From: Lacinutrix jangbogonensis
GTDB lineage: Bacteria > Bacteroidota > Bacteroidia > Flavobacteriales > Flavobacteriaceae
Reading direction: 5' to 3'
NCBI RefSeq assembly: GCF_000797445.1
Contig: NZ_JSWF01000028.1
Location: forward strand, 124,001 to 188,000
Length of the DNA stretch: 64,000 nt
Made by a program: the position numbers and the translations under genes. Below, one piece after another: positions 19,378 to 28,327 of the stretch. Position 1 is the stretch's first letter; every line of letters starts with the position of its first letter. The notes below the pieces were generated by a model, which was given only the letters and a program-made list of their open reading frames with translations, did not search any database and was not told the DNA's origin.

Positions 19378-21294
19378 ATGAAACATTTAAAACTAATCAT
19401 AACACTAGTCATTCTAATTAGCTTTAGTGTGACCGCACAAACCAAGGCCACAAAGAAAGCTGATAAACATTTTGCGAAATTTGAATTTGTAGAAGCCATA
19501 AAGGACTATGCGAAATTAGTAGAGAAAGGCTCTGCTGACGCCTACGTTTACGGACGTTTAGCCGAATCTAATTATAATATTTTTAATACTACAGAAGCCG
19601 AAAAATGGTATGCAAAAGCCTTAGAAACTTCTCAAGCACCAGGAATGATTTTCAAGTATTCTGAAATGCTAAAGGCTAATGGAAAGTACGAAGCATCAAA
19701 CAAAGAAATGCGCAAGTTTGCTTCTATGCGTCCAGGAGATGATAGAGCCACTATGTTTATGGCAAATCCAGATTACTTACCAAAAATTTTAAAACGTGGT
19801 AAAAAGTTTAATGTTCAGAATATGGATATTAACTCTAAAGTATCAGATTTTGGAGGCACACTAAAAGACGGGAAGTTATATATCGCTTCAGCAAGAAACG
19901 ATGATAGAAAAAAATATGGTTGGAATGAGCAACCGTTTTTAGATATGTATTCATTTACAAAAGCAGAAGATGGGTCGTACCAAAACGAAACTATGCTAGA
20001 GGATAAAATGAACACAAAATACCATGAAGGATTAATGTCTTTCTCTCCAGATGGAACTACAGCGTATTTCTCAAGAGAGAGTTTCTACGAAAACATTTAT
20101 GAAAAAGATTCAGTATCAAACACAAAATACAGTGTATTACACTTGTTCCAAGCTACTAAAAGTGGAGATGCATTCTCTAACGTAGAAGCTTTAGCTATAA
20201 ACAATAAAAACTATTCTATAAAAAATCCAAGTGTAAGTACAGATGGAAACACCTTGTACTTTGCTAGTGATATGCCAGGTGGTTTTGGAAATTATGATAT
20301 CTACAAAGCAAGTATCGATGGAAATGGACAAATAGGTACACCAGTAAACATGGGACAGAAAGTAAATACGGAAAGCCATGAAATGTTTCCATACATAAGT
20401 GATAATAACACGTTATACTTCTCATCAATAGGTCATTTAGGACTTGGAGGTATGGATGTATTCTATACTAAAGAGATTGATGGTAAAATGGCACCTGTTA
20501 GAAATGTTGGAATACCAATAAACTCTAATGCAGACGATTTTGCATTCTCAATAAACGAAGAAACAGGCGAAGGTTATGTGTCTTCAAACCGAGAAGGTGG
20601 AAAAGGAGATGATGATATTTATGCGATCAAAAAAATACAACCACTATGCGATGTATTAATTGTAGCAACAGTAATAGACAACAAAACCAAAGCAGTATTA
20701 GTGGGAGCAACAGCTTCTTTAGTCGATAGCAAAGGGAATGTGTTGTCAACAAAAACAACAAATGTAGACGGTAAAGTAGAATACATTGTAGCATGTGACA
20801 CCGATACAGAGTTACAGGTTACTATGGCCGATTACGAAAGTAATAGACTATCAATAAAAGGGAGTAACGAAGAAGAAACAGCAGTAGAAATAGCATTAGA
20901 CCCAATCGATAAAATTGTTATTCCTCAAGAACGTGTGGTACTTAATCCAATCTATTTTGATTACGACAAGTCTAACGTAACAGCAAAAGCAGCCTTTGAG
21001 TTGGACAATATAGTACAAGTCATGACAAAGTATCCAGACATGGTAATCTATGCAACCTCACATACCGACACACGTGGTTCGGATAGTTATAACGATAAGT
21101 TATCAAACCGAAGAGCAAAAACCTCGGTACAGTATATTATATCAAAAGGTATTGATGCAACAAGAATATCAGGAGCAGGAAAAGGAGAATCGGAATTAGC
21201 AGTAGATTGTGGTGAAAATTGTAGCGAAGAACAACACCAATTAAACCGTAGATCTCAGTTTATAATTATGAGCGGTGGTCCAACTGCTAACTAA
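19378..21294 (+). CDS. OmpA-family protein with TPR and PD40 propeller (PorE-like, T9SS-associated)
   Basis: The 638-residue protein starts with a signal peptide (ending VTAQ). Domains in order: TPR-like helices (about 25-125), a WD40-like/PD40 beta-propeller (about 155-420, with repeated LYFASD and LYFSSIG strands), a carboxypeptidase-regulatory-like beta-sandwich (about 430-515), and an OmpA peptidoglycan-binding domain (about 525-635, with HTDTRGSD and NRRAKTS). This is the architecture of PorE and of OmpA proteins found after SprB/SprF genes; it probably fixes the adhesin-secretion complex to peptidoglycan. It is the last gene of the operon and a terminator follows. The domain order is clear from the sequence; the role in T9SS is from family knowledge. 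Confidence 0.92.
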   Translation: MKHLKLIITLVILISFSVTAQTKATKKADKHFAKFEFVEAIKDYAKLVEKGSADAYVYGRLAESNYNIFNTTEAEKWYAKALETSQAPGMIFKYSEMLKANGKYEASNKEMRKFASMRPGDDRATMFMANPDYLPKILKRGKKFNVQNMDINSKVSDFGGTLKDGKLYIASARNDDRKKYGWNEQPFLDMYSFTKAEDGSYQNETMLEDKMNTKYHEGLMSFSPDGTTAYFSRESFYENIYEKDSVSNTKYSVLHLFQATKSGDAFSNVEALAINNKNYSIKNPSVSTDGNTLYFASDMPGGFGNYDIYKASIDGNGQIGTPVNMGQKVNTESHEMFPYISDNNTLYFSSIGHLGLGGMDVFYTKEIDGKMAPVRNVGIPINSNADDFAFSINEETGEGYVSSNREGGKGDDDIYAIKKIQPLCDVLIVATVIDNKTKAVLVGATASLVDSKGNVLSTKTTNVDGKVEYIVACDTDTELQVTMADYESNRLSIKGSNEEETAVEIALDPIDKIVIPQERVVLNPIYFDYDKSNVTAKAAFELDNIVQVMTKYPDMVIYATSHTDTRGSDSYNDKLSNRRAKTSVQYIISKGIDATRISGAGKGESELAVDCGENCSEEQHQLNRRSQFIIMSGGPTAN

Positions 21295-21317
21295 ATTAAC
21301 CAAAGCTTAAAACCAAA

Positions 21318-21350
21318 AAAAAGCCGCAACGAAAGTTGAGGCTTTTTTTA
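21318..21350. terminator. Terminator between the convergent adhesin operon and CYTH gene
   Basis: A 13-bp stem with one mismatch (21318-21330 with 21335-21347) closes a GAAA tetraloop and is flanked by A's and T's. It can act for both strands. Confidence 0.8.
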
Positions 21351-21360
21351 TTTAATTGTG

Positions 21361-21828
21361 TCACCATTTACAAAATGGTACTTTACTTAACTGCGAGTTG
21401 TAATATTTACTCTCTCCTGTTACCTCTTTACCTAACCAATCTGGTTTTTTAAAGGCTTCTTGTTCTGAATTCAACTCTACCTCAGCAACAATTAAACCTT
21501 TGTTTTTTCCGGAAAATACATCAACTTCAAACGTATGATTATCCGCTTTGATTTCAAAACGCACTTTCTCAATCTTTCCTTTTTTACAAAGTTTTAACAG
21601 TGATTCTGCTTCAGGTTTTAAGATTTCTTTTTCCCATTCAAAACGTGAAAGTCCATTTTTAGAAGATTCTCCTTTTATCGTTAGATAGCCTTTATTTCCC
21701 TTCAATCTAACACGAACAGTTCTTTTTTTATCTGTACTTAAAAAGCCCTGTACAATTTTAGTTTGTTTAAATGCTTCATCCTTAAAAGCATCAGATCGTA
21801 CTAAAAATTTACGTTCTATTTCTATCAT
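21361..21828 (-). CDS. CYTH-domain protein (triphosphate tunnel enzyme family)
   Basis: The product is 155 residues from the Met at 21828; two earlier in-frame Mets (21843, 21879) exist, but the family signature ExExK (MIEIERKFLV) must lie at the very N-terminus, so the shortest start is chosen. CYTH proteins bind triphosphates in a beta-barrel tunnel lined with Lys, Arg and Glu, visible here as RVRLKGNKGYLTIKG and FEVDVFSGKNKGLIVAEVEL. Members act as inorganic triphosphatases or class IV adenylate cyclases; the short bacterial form most often has triphosphatase activity, but activity cannot be told from sequence. The gene is divergent from dinB with 71 bases between. Confidence 0.85.
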   Translation of the reverse strand: MIEIERKFLVRSDAFKDEAFKQTKIVQGFLSTDKKRTVRVRLKGNKGYLTIKGESSKNGLSRFEWEKEILKPEAESLLKLCKKGKIEKVRFEIKADNHTFEVDVFSGKNKGLIVAEVELNSEQEAFKKPDWLGKEVTGESKYYNSQLSKVPFCKW

Positions 21829-21899
21829 ATATGTAGCGTTCATTATTTTCCATAGCCCTTTAAAGTAGACAAAAGGCAATTAATGCCTAAATTTACATT

Positions 21900-23000
21900 A
21901 TGCTAAACGATTTACCAATAAGAAAGATTATTCATGTGGATATGGATGCATTTTACGCGTCTGTTGAGCAAATGGATAATCCAGAGCTTAGAGGTAAACC
22001 TTTAGCTGTTGGAGGCAGCGGAACACGTGGCGTTGTAAGTGCTGCAAGTTACGAAGCTCGCAAATATGGTGTGCGAAGTGCAATTAGTGGTGTAAAAGCA
22101 AGACGTTTATGTCCTGAACTATTATTTGTACCTCCACGATTCGATCGTTATAAAGATATTTCTAAAAAAATTCGTAGTATTTTTCTTGATTATACCGATT
22201 TAGTTGAACCTTTATCTCTAGATGAAGCGTATTTAGATGTTACAGAAAACAAAAAAGGAAATCCTAGTGCTTCTCTTATTGCTGAAGAAATTAGAACACG
22301 CATTTTTAATGAGGTTGGCATAACAGCATCTGCAGGTATTTCGGTTAATAAATTTGTTGCGAAAATAGCGAGTGATTACAATAAACCTAACGGGCAGAAA
22401 ACAGTAAATCCTGAAGAAGTTCTCGAGTTTTTAGAGCAACTAGACATCAGGAAATTTCATGGGATTGGTAAAGTTACTGCTGAAAAGATGTATCAAAAAG
22501 GTGTTTTTACAGGACTAGATTTAAAGTCTAAACCTTTAGAGTTCTTAGAGAAATACTTTGGAAAATCTGGTAAATACTATTACTACATTGTAAGAGGACT
22601 AAATAATAGTGAAGTTAAACCGAATCGTATTCGAAAAAGTTTGGCTGCAGAACGTACTTTTAGTAAAAACTTATCTTCTGAAATTTTTATGTTTGAAAAA
22701 CTAAAGCACATTGCCGAAGAGGTTTCTAAGCGTTCAAACAAAAGTAACGTTGCAGGTAAAACAATAACACTTAAAATAAAATATAGCGATTTCACCTTAC
22801 AAACACGTAGTAAAACTTTGCCTTATTTTATTAGTGACAAAGACATAATTCTAGAAACGGCTAAAGATTTATTGTATCAAGAAAAGATGAATAACTCGGT
22901 TCGACTTTTAGGAATTTCACTATCCAATCTAAATACAGAAAAAAAAGCTAAAAAGGTCGAAAAAAAGACTGTCTGCGTGCAGTTGAAGTTTGGGTTTTAA
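21900..23000 (+). CDS. dinB: DNA polymerase IV (Y family)
   Basis: This 366-residue translesion polymerase shows the Y-family palm motifs HVDMDAFYASVEQ (metal-binding Asp) near residue 12 and PLSLDEAYLDVT near residue 100, which carries the Asp-Glu pair. A helix-hairpin-helix thumb region (HGIGKVTAEKMYQKG) follows, then the little-finger domain (residues about 240-345). Length is normal for DinB. The C-terminus, VQLKFGF, continues as a short basic tail (KKAKKVEKKTVC) but shows no clear beta-clamp motif. The gene stands alone and is divergent from the CYTH gene. No LexA-like box was recognised upstream. Confidence 0.95.
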   Translation: MLNDLPIRKIIHVDMDAFYASVEQMDNPELRGKPLAVGGSGTRGVVSAASYEARKYGVRSAISGVKARRLCPELLFVPPRFDRYKDISKKIRSIFLDYTDLVEPLSLDEAYLDVTENKKGNPSASLIAEEIRTRIFNEVGITASAGISVNKFVAKIASDYNKPNGQKTVNPEEVLEFLEQLDIRKFHGIGKVTAEKMYQKGVFTGLDLKSKPLEFLEKYFGKSGKYYYYIVRGLNNSEVKPNRIRKSLAAERTFSKNLSSEIFMFEKLKHIAEEVSKRSNKSNVAGKTITLKIKYSDFTLQTRSKTLPYFISDKDIILETAKDLLYQEKMNNSVRLLGISLSNLNTEKKAKKVEKKTVCVQLKFGF

Positions 23001-23131
23001 TTATTTGAGTTTTTAATAAAAAAAGCCGAATGCAGTTTAACGATTGGTAAAAAGCATTAAAACGGCTGCTTCTCAGAGAGATTAACTAATCACCAAAATA
23101 CCACACTAATCATCATCATCATATAAAACAA

Positions 23132-23161
23132 AAAACCAGCTACAACATTGTAACTGGTTTT
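23132..23161. terminator. Hairpin terminator downstream of dinB
   Basis: AAAACCAG (23132-23139) and TACAA (23141-23145) pair with TTGTA (23148-23152) and CTGGTTTT (23154-23161) around one mismatch. T-rich sequence follows. It lies 130 bases after dinB and may serve either strand. Confidence 0.6.
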
Positions 23162-23169
23162 AATTTATA

Positions 23170-23266
23170 ATCACTAGCTTTCGTCTGCGTTAGCGATTGA
23201 ACGGTCTGTTTGAGCTCCTTGCAGAGAGCGAGTATTGAAAGCGCGACCTTAAGGTTGCGCTCAAAA
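23170..23266. repeat. GC-rich intergenic element with a 22-bp palindrome
   Basis: This stretch is much richer in G and C than the surrounding AT-rich intergenic DNA. It ends in a near-perfect palindrome, AGCGCGACCTTAAGGTTGCG plus CT (23240-23261), directly behind the 3' end of pyk. There is no T run, so it is not a standard terminator. Its composition suggests a dispersed repeat of the genome; a copy elsewhere is not seen in this window. Confidence 0.35.
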
Positions 23267-23268
23267 AA

Positions 23269-24696
23269 TTATATTTCCGTAATCCTCAACGTATTTACCA
23301 TTCCTTTTTCTTGAATTGGCATCGCCGCTAAGCTTACTAACATGTCGCCTTTTACTAAATAACCCATTTCTTGAGCCATTTTGTTTACGTCTTCTATGGT
23401 TTCGTCTGTGCTTACAAATTTATCGTAAAAGAAGGCCTTAACTCCCCAAAGTAAGTTTAATTGCGTTAAAATACGCCTGTTAGATGTAAATACTAAAATA
23501 TGTGATTTTGGTCTCCATGCCGAAATTTGAAACGCTGTGTATCCACTATTTGTTAGCGTAGAGATGCCTTTGGCATCAATCTCATTCGCCATATTAGCTG
23601 CGTGGAAACAGATAGATTTTGTTATGTAACGCTTTGTTCTAATTGTAGGTGGCTCGTGTGGTACTTTAATTAAATCGCTATCCTCAACACTACGAATAAT
23701 GCTTGACATTTGCTTAATAACTTCTATTGGGTATTTACCAACACTTGTTTCACCAGATAACATTACGGCATCTGCACCATCCATTACGGAATTTGCAACA
23801 TCGTTAACTTCGGCACGCGTTGGTGTAAGGCTATCGATCATAGTCTCCATCATTTGTGTGGCGATAATTACAGGTATTCTTGCTTTTTTAGCACGTAGTA
23901 CTAATTGCTTTTGTACTAATGGCACTTCTTCTGCTGGAATTTCTACTCCTAAATCACCACGTGCAACCATTAAACCATCGCAATAGGCAACAATTTTATC
24001 GATATTTGCTACACCTTCGGGTTTTTCTATTTTTGCAATAATTGGAATTTTATGATCACTATGCTCCTTTATTAGCTCTTGTAATATCATTAAATCTTCG
24101 GCATGACGCACAAATGATAAGGCTAACCAATCGACTTTTAATTCGCAAGCGAATTTTGCATCTTCAATATCTTTTTCTGTTAAAGCTGGCTGTGAAATAT
24201 TTGTATTTGGAAGGTTTACTCCCTTTTTAGAACGTAATGGTCCTCCTTGAATTACTTTGGCCTTAACTTCAGATTTTTTATCTGTAGAAACAACTTCAAA
24301 AATTAGTTTTCCATCGTCCAAAAGAATGCGTTCCCCTTTTTTGGCATCTTGAGGAAACCGGTCATAGGTCATATAAACACGTTCTTTTGTGCCTTCAAAT
24401 CGTTCTCCTGTGGCGAAAATAATTTCGTCTCCTGGTTTTACAAAAACCTCCCCTTTCATTACACCAACGCGTAATTTAGGACCTTGTAAATCTGCAAGAA
24501 TAGAAGCGTTATAACCAAATTCTTCGTTAAGTTCACGAATCATTTGTACACGTTCTTTAACATCTTCGTAGTCTGCATGAGAAAAGTTAATTCTAAATAC
24601 ATTAGCACCTGCGTCTAACATCCCTTTTAAAACTTTTTTAGTGCTTGTTGCAGGACCTAAAGTCGCTACTATTTTAGTCTTTTTTATTTTTAACAT
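23269..24696 (-). CDS. pyk: Pyruvate kinase
   Basis: This 475-residue enzyme makes pyruvate and ATP from phosphoenolpyruvate and ADP in the last step of glycolysis. It opens with KTKIVATLGPATS and the substrate-binding FRINFSHADYEDV. The signature IIAKIEKPEGVANID with the catalytic Lys and metal-binding Glu follows, then the MVARGDLGVEIP loop, and ATQMMETMIDSLTPTRAEVNDVANSVMDG (positions about residues 280-310; key TRAE and DG). The C-terminal regulatory domain is present. It overlaps the IPExxxVDY gene by one base and is the last gene of the acpP-fabF-rnc operon, an order well conserved in Flavobacteriia. Confidence 0.97.
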   Translation of the reverse strand: MLKIKKTKIVATLGPATSTKKVLKGMLDAGANVFRINFSHADYEDVKERVQMIRELNEEFGYNASILADLQGPKLRVGVMKGEVFVKPGDEIIFATGERFEGTKERVYMTYDRFPQDAKKGERILLDDGKLIFEVVSTDKKSEVKAKVIQGGPLRSKKGVNLPNTNISQPALTEKDIEDAKFACELKVDWLALSFVRHAEDLMILQELIKEHSDHKIPIIAKIEKPEGVANIDKIVAYCDGLMVARGDLGVEIPAEEVPLVQKQLVLRAKKARIPVIIATQMMETMIDSLTPTRAEVNDVANSVMDGADAVMLSGETSVGKYPIEVIKQMSSIIRSVEDSDLIKVPHEPPTIRTKRYITKSICFHAANMANEIDAKGISTLTNSGYTAFQISAWRPKSHILVFTSNRRILTQLNLLWGVKAFFYDKFVSTDETIEDVNKMAQEMGYLVKGDMLVSLAAMPIQEKGMVNTLRITEI

Positions 24697-25184
24697 TAGT
24701 TAAATATTAGTTGATCTTTAGATTTTAAGTTTTTAGAAGCAATACTGTAAGCTGTAATAACTTGGTCTATTTTAAGTATTTTTTCTAGAATGAGCTTTTC
24801 TTTTTTAGTTGGACACTCATTATTAATCTTTAACAGATAATTTGCTTTACTAAACTCAGGCACCAAATGATGCGTTTTAGTTACTGATCGATTAAAACTA
24901 AATAGTGAATCTAAATTATTATCCGTTTGGCTTGTAACTACTTTACAAGTATTAGACACTAAATTCCAAGTTTTAAATTGTGTGTCGTCTTCCCATTCGA
25001 AAATAGAAAAAGCCGTTTTGTTATTGTTATTATCTATATCATTTTCTTGTCTCACTAACTTTAATTCTAAAGTTTTATTAAGTAGATAAGCTAAACGATA
25101 ATCTTCAATTGTACAATGAATACCAATAAGCGAGAAGTTTTCTTCTTCTAAAAAATCATCTAAAACGAGTTTTTTAATTGCCAT
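24696..25184 (-). CDS. IPExxxVDY family protein
   Basis: The product is 162 residues from the Met at 25184 (MAIKKLVLDDFLEEENFSLI). An upstream Met at 25268 is in frame, but the family begins with a sequence like this one and the extra 28 residues look non-coding. The family-naming motif appears near residue 100 as VPEFSKANYLLKI, a variant of IPExxxVDY. Proteins of this family are found only in Bacteroidota, always between rnc and pyk; their function is unknown. It may act in regulating these neighbours, but nothing in the sequence shows how. The end overlaps the pyk start by one base. Confidence 0.88.
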   Translation of the reverse strand: MAIKKLVLDDFLEEENFSLIGIHCTIEDYRLAYLLNKTLELKLVRQENDIDNNNNKTAFSIFEWEDDTQFKTWNLVSNTCKVVTSQTDNNLDSLFSFNRSVTKTHHLVPEFSKANYLLKINNECPTKKEKLILEKILKIDQVITAYSIASKNLKSKDQLIFN

Positions 25185-25329
25185 ATTAATACTGATTTTA
25201 CGTCGACAGAATTGTAAATATAGTCTATAAAATGGTTCGAAGTGCCTTATTTTAGTCAATCTTAACAAGATACCATTACGAAAACGTTGTAGTTTTGGTG
25301 GGTTTTGTTATTAAGCTAAAAAAAAGGTG

Positions 25330-26076
25330 TTAATTATAAAAAAGCCTTTGAAATTTGATTTTGAAAAACAAAAATGCTCTTTTTGAAGCTTTTTCTTCTG
25401 CTTTCTTTTTTGAAGTGGCTCTACCTTTTGATACAATTTTATCATCGATAGATAGTTTTACAGAAAAATGACGAATATTATCATTACCAGTATCTTCGTA
25501 AACATTATAATCGAAAGTCTTTTTTTCTTTTTGGCACCATTCAATTAATAAAGATTTATAACTAATCACTTTTCCTTCAAGTTGTTCTATATCTACAAAA
25601 GGAGTAATAACACGTTTATAAATAAATTTCTCGCAAGCTTTATAGCCACCATCTAAGTAAATTGCTCCTACTAAAGATTCGAAAAGATTACCATGAATAT
25701 TATCACCAAATTGACCTTTGGGGATTTTACTTTGTACAAGATTTATAAGTTTTAAATCACGGCCAAGTTCGTTTAAATGCTCTCTACTTACAATTTTAGA
25801 ACGCATTTTAGTTAAATAGCCTTCGTCTCCACTTGGTACTTCAATATATAAGTGATTTGCTATTACTGCACTTAGCATAGCATCGCCTAAAAACTCCAAC
25901 CGTTCATAATTTACAGTATTGCCTTTGCTATTTTTTATATTCATAGAACGATGTGTAAACGCTGTATTAAAGTGTTTAATCGTTTTTGGCTTGTAACCTA
26001 TAATTTGTGAAATTGTGACAAAGAATTCTCCTTTTTCTTCTTTAGATTTTAAGAATATGTTTCGAATTCTTTTCAT
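25330..26076 (-). CDS. rnc: Ribonuclease III
   Basis: This 248-residue endonuclease cuts double-stranded RNA in rRNA processing and mRNA turnover. The RNase III signature NYERLEFLGDAMLSAVIANH is near residue 60 and carries the metal-binding Glu and Asp; the second acidic cluster is in NLFESLVGAIYLDGG near residue 130. A double-stranded-RNA-binding domain fills residues about 165-240 (YKSLLIEWCQKEKKTFDY at the start, KKKAEEKASKRAF at the end). It lies 8 bases after fabF and 145 bases before the IPExxxVDY gene, all on the minus strand. Confidence 0.95.
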   Translation of the reverse strand: MKRIRNIFLKSKEEKGEFFVTISQIIGYKPKTIKHFNTAFTHRSMNIKNSKGNTVNYERLEFLGDAMLSAVIANHLYIEVPSGDEGYLTKMRSKIVSREHLNELGRDLKLINLVQSKIPKGQFGDNIHGNLFESLVGAIYLDGGYKACEKFIYKRVITPFVDIEQLEGKVISYKSLLIEWCQKEKKTFDYNVYEDTGNDNIRHFSVKLSIDDKIVSKGRATSKKKAEEKASKRAFLFFKIKFQRLFYN

Positions 26077-26084
26077 TAAAAGGT

Positions 26085-27335
26085 TTAATCTAACTTTTTA
26101 AATAATACACAAGCATTATGTCCGCCAAAACCAAAGGTATTACTCATTGCGACTTTTATCTCGCGCTTTTGAGGCTGGTTAAGCGTTAAGTTTAGATTAG
26201 GATCTATATTCTCGTCAATGGTTGAATGATTAATTGTTGGAGGCACAATACTATGTTCCATTGCTAATATTGATGCAATAGACTCAATAGCACCAGCAGC
26301 ACCCAATAAGTGACCAGTCATTGACTTTGTAGAATTAATATTGATGTTTTTAGCATGCGCGCCAAAAACCTCAGAAATTGCTTTAAGCTCGGCAACATCA
26401 CCAAGTGATGTAGATGTACCGTGTGTGTTTATATGATCGACATCTTCAGGTTTTAATCCAGCGTTTTCAAGGCAATTTCTCATAACTGCAATTACGCCTA
26501 TTCCTTCGGGATGTGGAGCTGTCATATGGTAAGCGTCGCTAGACATTCCTCCACCAACTACTTCCGCATAAATTTTTGCACCTCTTGCTTTTGCGTGTTC
26601 ATATTCTTCAAGAATAATTGCTCCAGCACCTTCACCTAAAACAAAACCATCTCTAGTTCCATCAAAAGGCCTTGAGGCTGTTTCTGGGCTTTCATTTCTT
26701 GTTGATAATGCGTGCATGGCATTAAACCCGCCCATTCCTGCAATGGTTACAGCGGCTTCACTTCCACCTGTAACAATAACATCGCAATGTCCTAAACGAA
26801 TATAATTTAAAGCATCTATCATCGCGTTAGCAGATGATGCGCAAGCAGATACAGTTGTATAATTAGGTCCCATAAATCCATTTTTAATAGATATGTTTCC
26901 TGGTGCAATATCTGCAATCATTTTTGGGATAAAGAATGGATTAAATCTTGGTGTACCATCTCCTTCTGCAAAATTTAGCATTTCGATCTGGAATGTTTCC
27001 AAGCCTCCAATTCCTGCTCCCCAAATAACACCAACACGTAATTTATTGATGGTATCTAAATTTAGGTTCGAGTCCGCAATAGCCTCATCAGATGCGACCA
27101 TTGCGTACTGCGTGAACCTGTCCATTTTTCGCGCCTCTTTTCTATCTAGAAAATCGGTTGCGACAAAGTTTTTTAACTCACAAGCGAATTTTGTTTTAAA
27201 CTTTTCAGTATCAAAATAGGTTATAGGCGCGGCACCACTTTTGCCACTAATTAAGGCTTCCCAAAATTCATCTTTGGTATTACCAATTGGTGTAAGTGCT
27301 CCTAGACCTGTAACTACAACTCGCTTAAGTTCCAT
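26085..27335 (-). CDS. fabF: 3-oxoacyl-[acyl-carrier-protein] synthase II
   Basis: This 416-residue condensing enzyme extends acyl-ACP with malonyl-ACP in fatty-acid synthesis. The Cys-His-His active site is visible: Cys165 in TVSACASSANAM, the first His in HINTHGTSTSLGD and the second in KSMTGHLLGAAGA. It starts RVVVTGLGALTPIGN and ends GFGGHNACVLFKKL as expected. The gene is 12 bases after acpP and 8 bases before rnc in one operon. Confidence 0.97.
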   Translation of the reverse strand: MELKRVVVTGLGALTPIGNTKDEFWEALISGKSGAAPITYFDTEKFKTKFACELKNFVATDFLDRKEARKMDRFTQYAMVASDEAIADSNLNLDTINKLRVGVIWGAGIGGLETFQIEMLNFAEGDGTPRFNPFFIPKMIADIAPGNISIKNGFMGPNYTTVSACASSANAMIDALNYIRLGHCDVIVTGGSEAAVTIAGMGGFNAMHALSTRNESPETASRPFDGTRDGFVLGEGAGAIILEEYEHAKARGAKIYAEVVGGGMSSDAYHMTAPHPEGIGVIAVMRNCLENAGLKPEDVDHINTHGTSTSLGDVAELKAISEVFGAHAKNININSTKSMTGHLLGAAGAIESIASILAMEHSIVPPTINHSTIDENIDPNLNLTLNQPQKREIKVAMSNTFGFGGHNACVLFKKLD

Positions 27336-27347
27336 AAATATTAGTGC

Positions 27348-27581
27348 TTATTTTGCAGCTTCAATATATGATACAGCTTGACCTACTGTTGCAATGTTTT
27401 CTGCTTGATCGTCTGGAATTTGGATATCGAATTCTTTTTCGAATTCCATAATTAATTCAACAGTGTCTAATGAATCTGCTCCTAGGTCATTCGTGAAGCT
27501 AGCTTCAGTTACAACTTCGTTTTCATCAACACCCAATTTGTCTACAATTATCGCTTTTACTCTTGATGCAATGTCTGACAT
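27348..27581 (-). CDS. acpP: Acyl carrier protein
   Basis: This 77-residue acidic protein carries growing fatty acids on a phosphopantetheine arm. The attachment site is Ser37 in the motif [15 protein letters not shown]. Length and charge are standard. It is the first gene of the operon with fabF, rnc, the IPExxxVDY gene and pyk, and divergent from purN. Confidence 0.97.
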   Translation of the reverse strand: MSDIASRVKAIIVDKLGVDENEVVTEASFTNDLGADSLDTVELIMEFEKEFDIQIPDDQAENIATVGQAVSYIEAAK

Positions 27582-27612
27582 AATTTTTAATTTTTTAGTT
27601 TTAATTAAGAGG

Positions 27613-27620
27613 CAAAAATA
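27613..27620 (-). promoter_or_regulatory. -7 box of the acpP operon promoter
   Basis: Read on the minus strand the sequence is TATTTTTG, a match to TAnnTTTG, 31 bases upstream of the acpP start. No clear TTG at -33 was seen. Confidence 0.45.
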
Positions 27621-27763
27621 AAAAACTTTATTTTAAAACTCATCTTTCTATTAGAAAAGACTTCGAAAGTTAATAATTTATTTCGAGGAATTTGAGTTTT
27701 AGCCCGTAATTGTTAATAATTATTCTTTTTTTTGTTTGAAGATTTAACATTGAATACTAGAAA

Positions 27764-28327
27764 ATGAAACGTGTAGTAATTTTTGCGTCCGGAAGCGGAA
27801 CTAATGCTGAAAATTTAATAAGGTTTTTCCAAAATAGCGACAATGCGTCTGTTATTCAGGTATTAACTAACAATCCGCGTGCCAAAGTATTGGATCGCTG
27901 TAAAAAACTAAAAACGAGCGCCTTATCATTCAATAAAATAGCGTTTACTGAGACAGAAGATGTGCTAAATATCTTAAAATGTGCTAATCCAGACCTCATT
28001 GTTCTTGCAGGTTTTCTTTGGAAATTCCCTGAGAATATTCTCAATCATTTTCCTAATAAGGTCATAAATGTGCATCCTGCTTTGCTCCCAAAATTTGGTG
28101 GAAAAGGCATGTATGGAATGCATGTGCATAATGCAGTGGTTCATGAAAAAGAAATTGAAACTGGCATAACAATTCACTACGTAAATGAACATTATGACGA
28201 AGGAGCGATCATTTTTCAAGGAAAATGTAAGGTTTTAGCTACGGACTCTGCCGAAGATGTGGCAGATAAAATTCATAAATTGGAGATGGAGCATTTTCCT
28301 AAGATTGTTGAAAAACTATTATCATGA
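27764..28327 (+). CDS. purN: Phosphoribosylglycinamide formyltransferase
   Basis: This 187-residue enzyme transfers the formyl group of 10-formyltetrahydrofolate to GAR in purine synthesis. The N-terminal phosphate-binding loop is ASGSGTNAENL. The catalytic Asn and His are in VINVHPALLPKFGG, and the catalytic Asp is in HYVNEHYDEGAII. Length matches the short bacterial PurN. Its stop overlaps the ATG of the next gene by 4 bases (ATGA), so the two are coupled. The divergent placement next to acpP is common in this family. Confidence 0.96.
   Translation: MKRVVIFASGSGTNAENLIRFFQNSDNASVIQVLTNNPRAKVLDRCKKLKTSALSFNKIAFTETEDVLNILKCANPDLIVLAGFLWKFPENILNHFPNKVINVHPALLPKFGGKGMYGMHVHNAVVHEKEIETGITIHYVNEHYDEGAIIFQGKCKVLATDSAEDVADKIHKLEMEHFPKIVEKLLS

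Noticed and set aside
26893-27219. A 108-codon plus-strand frame opposite fabF
   Set aside because: Overlaps the conserved N-terminal half of FabF and has no recognisable features.
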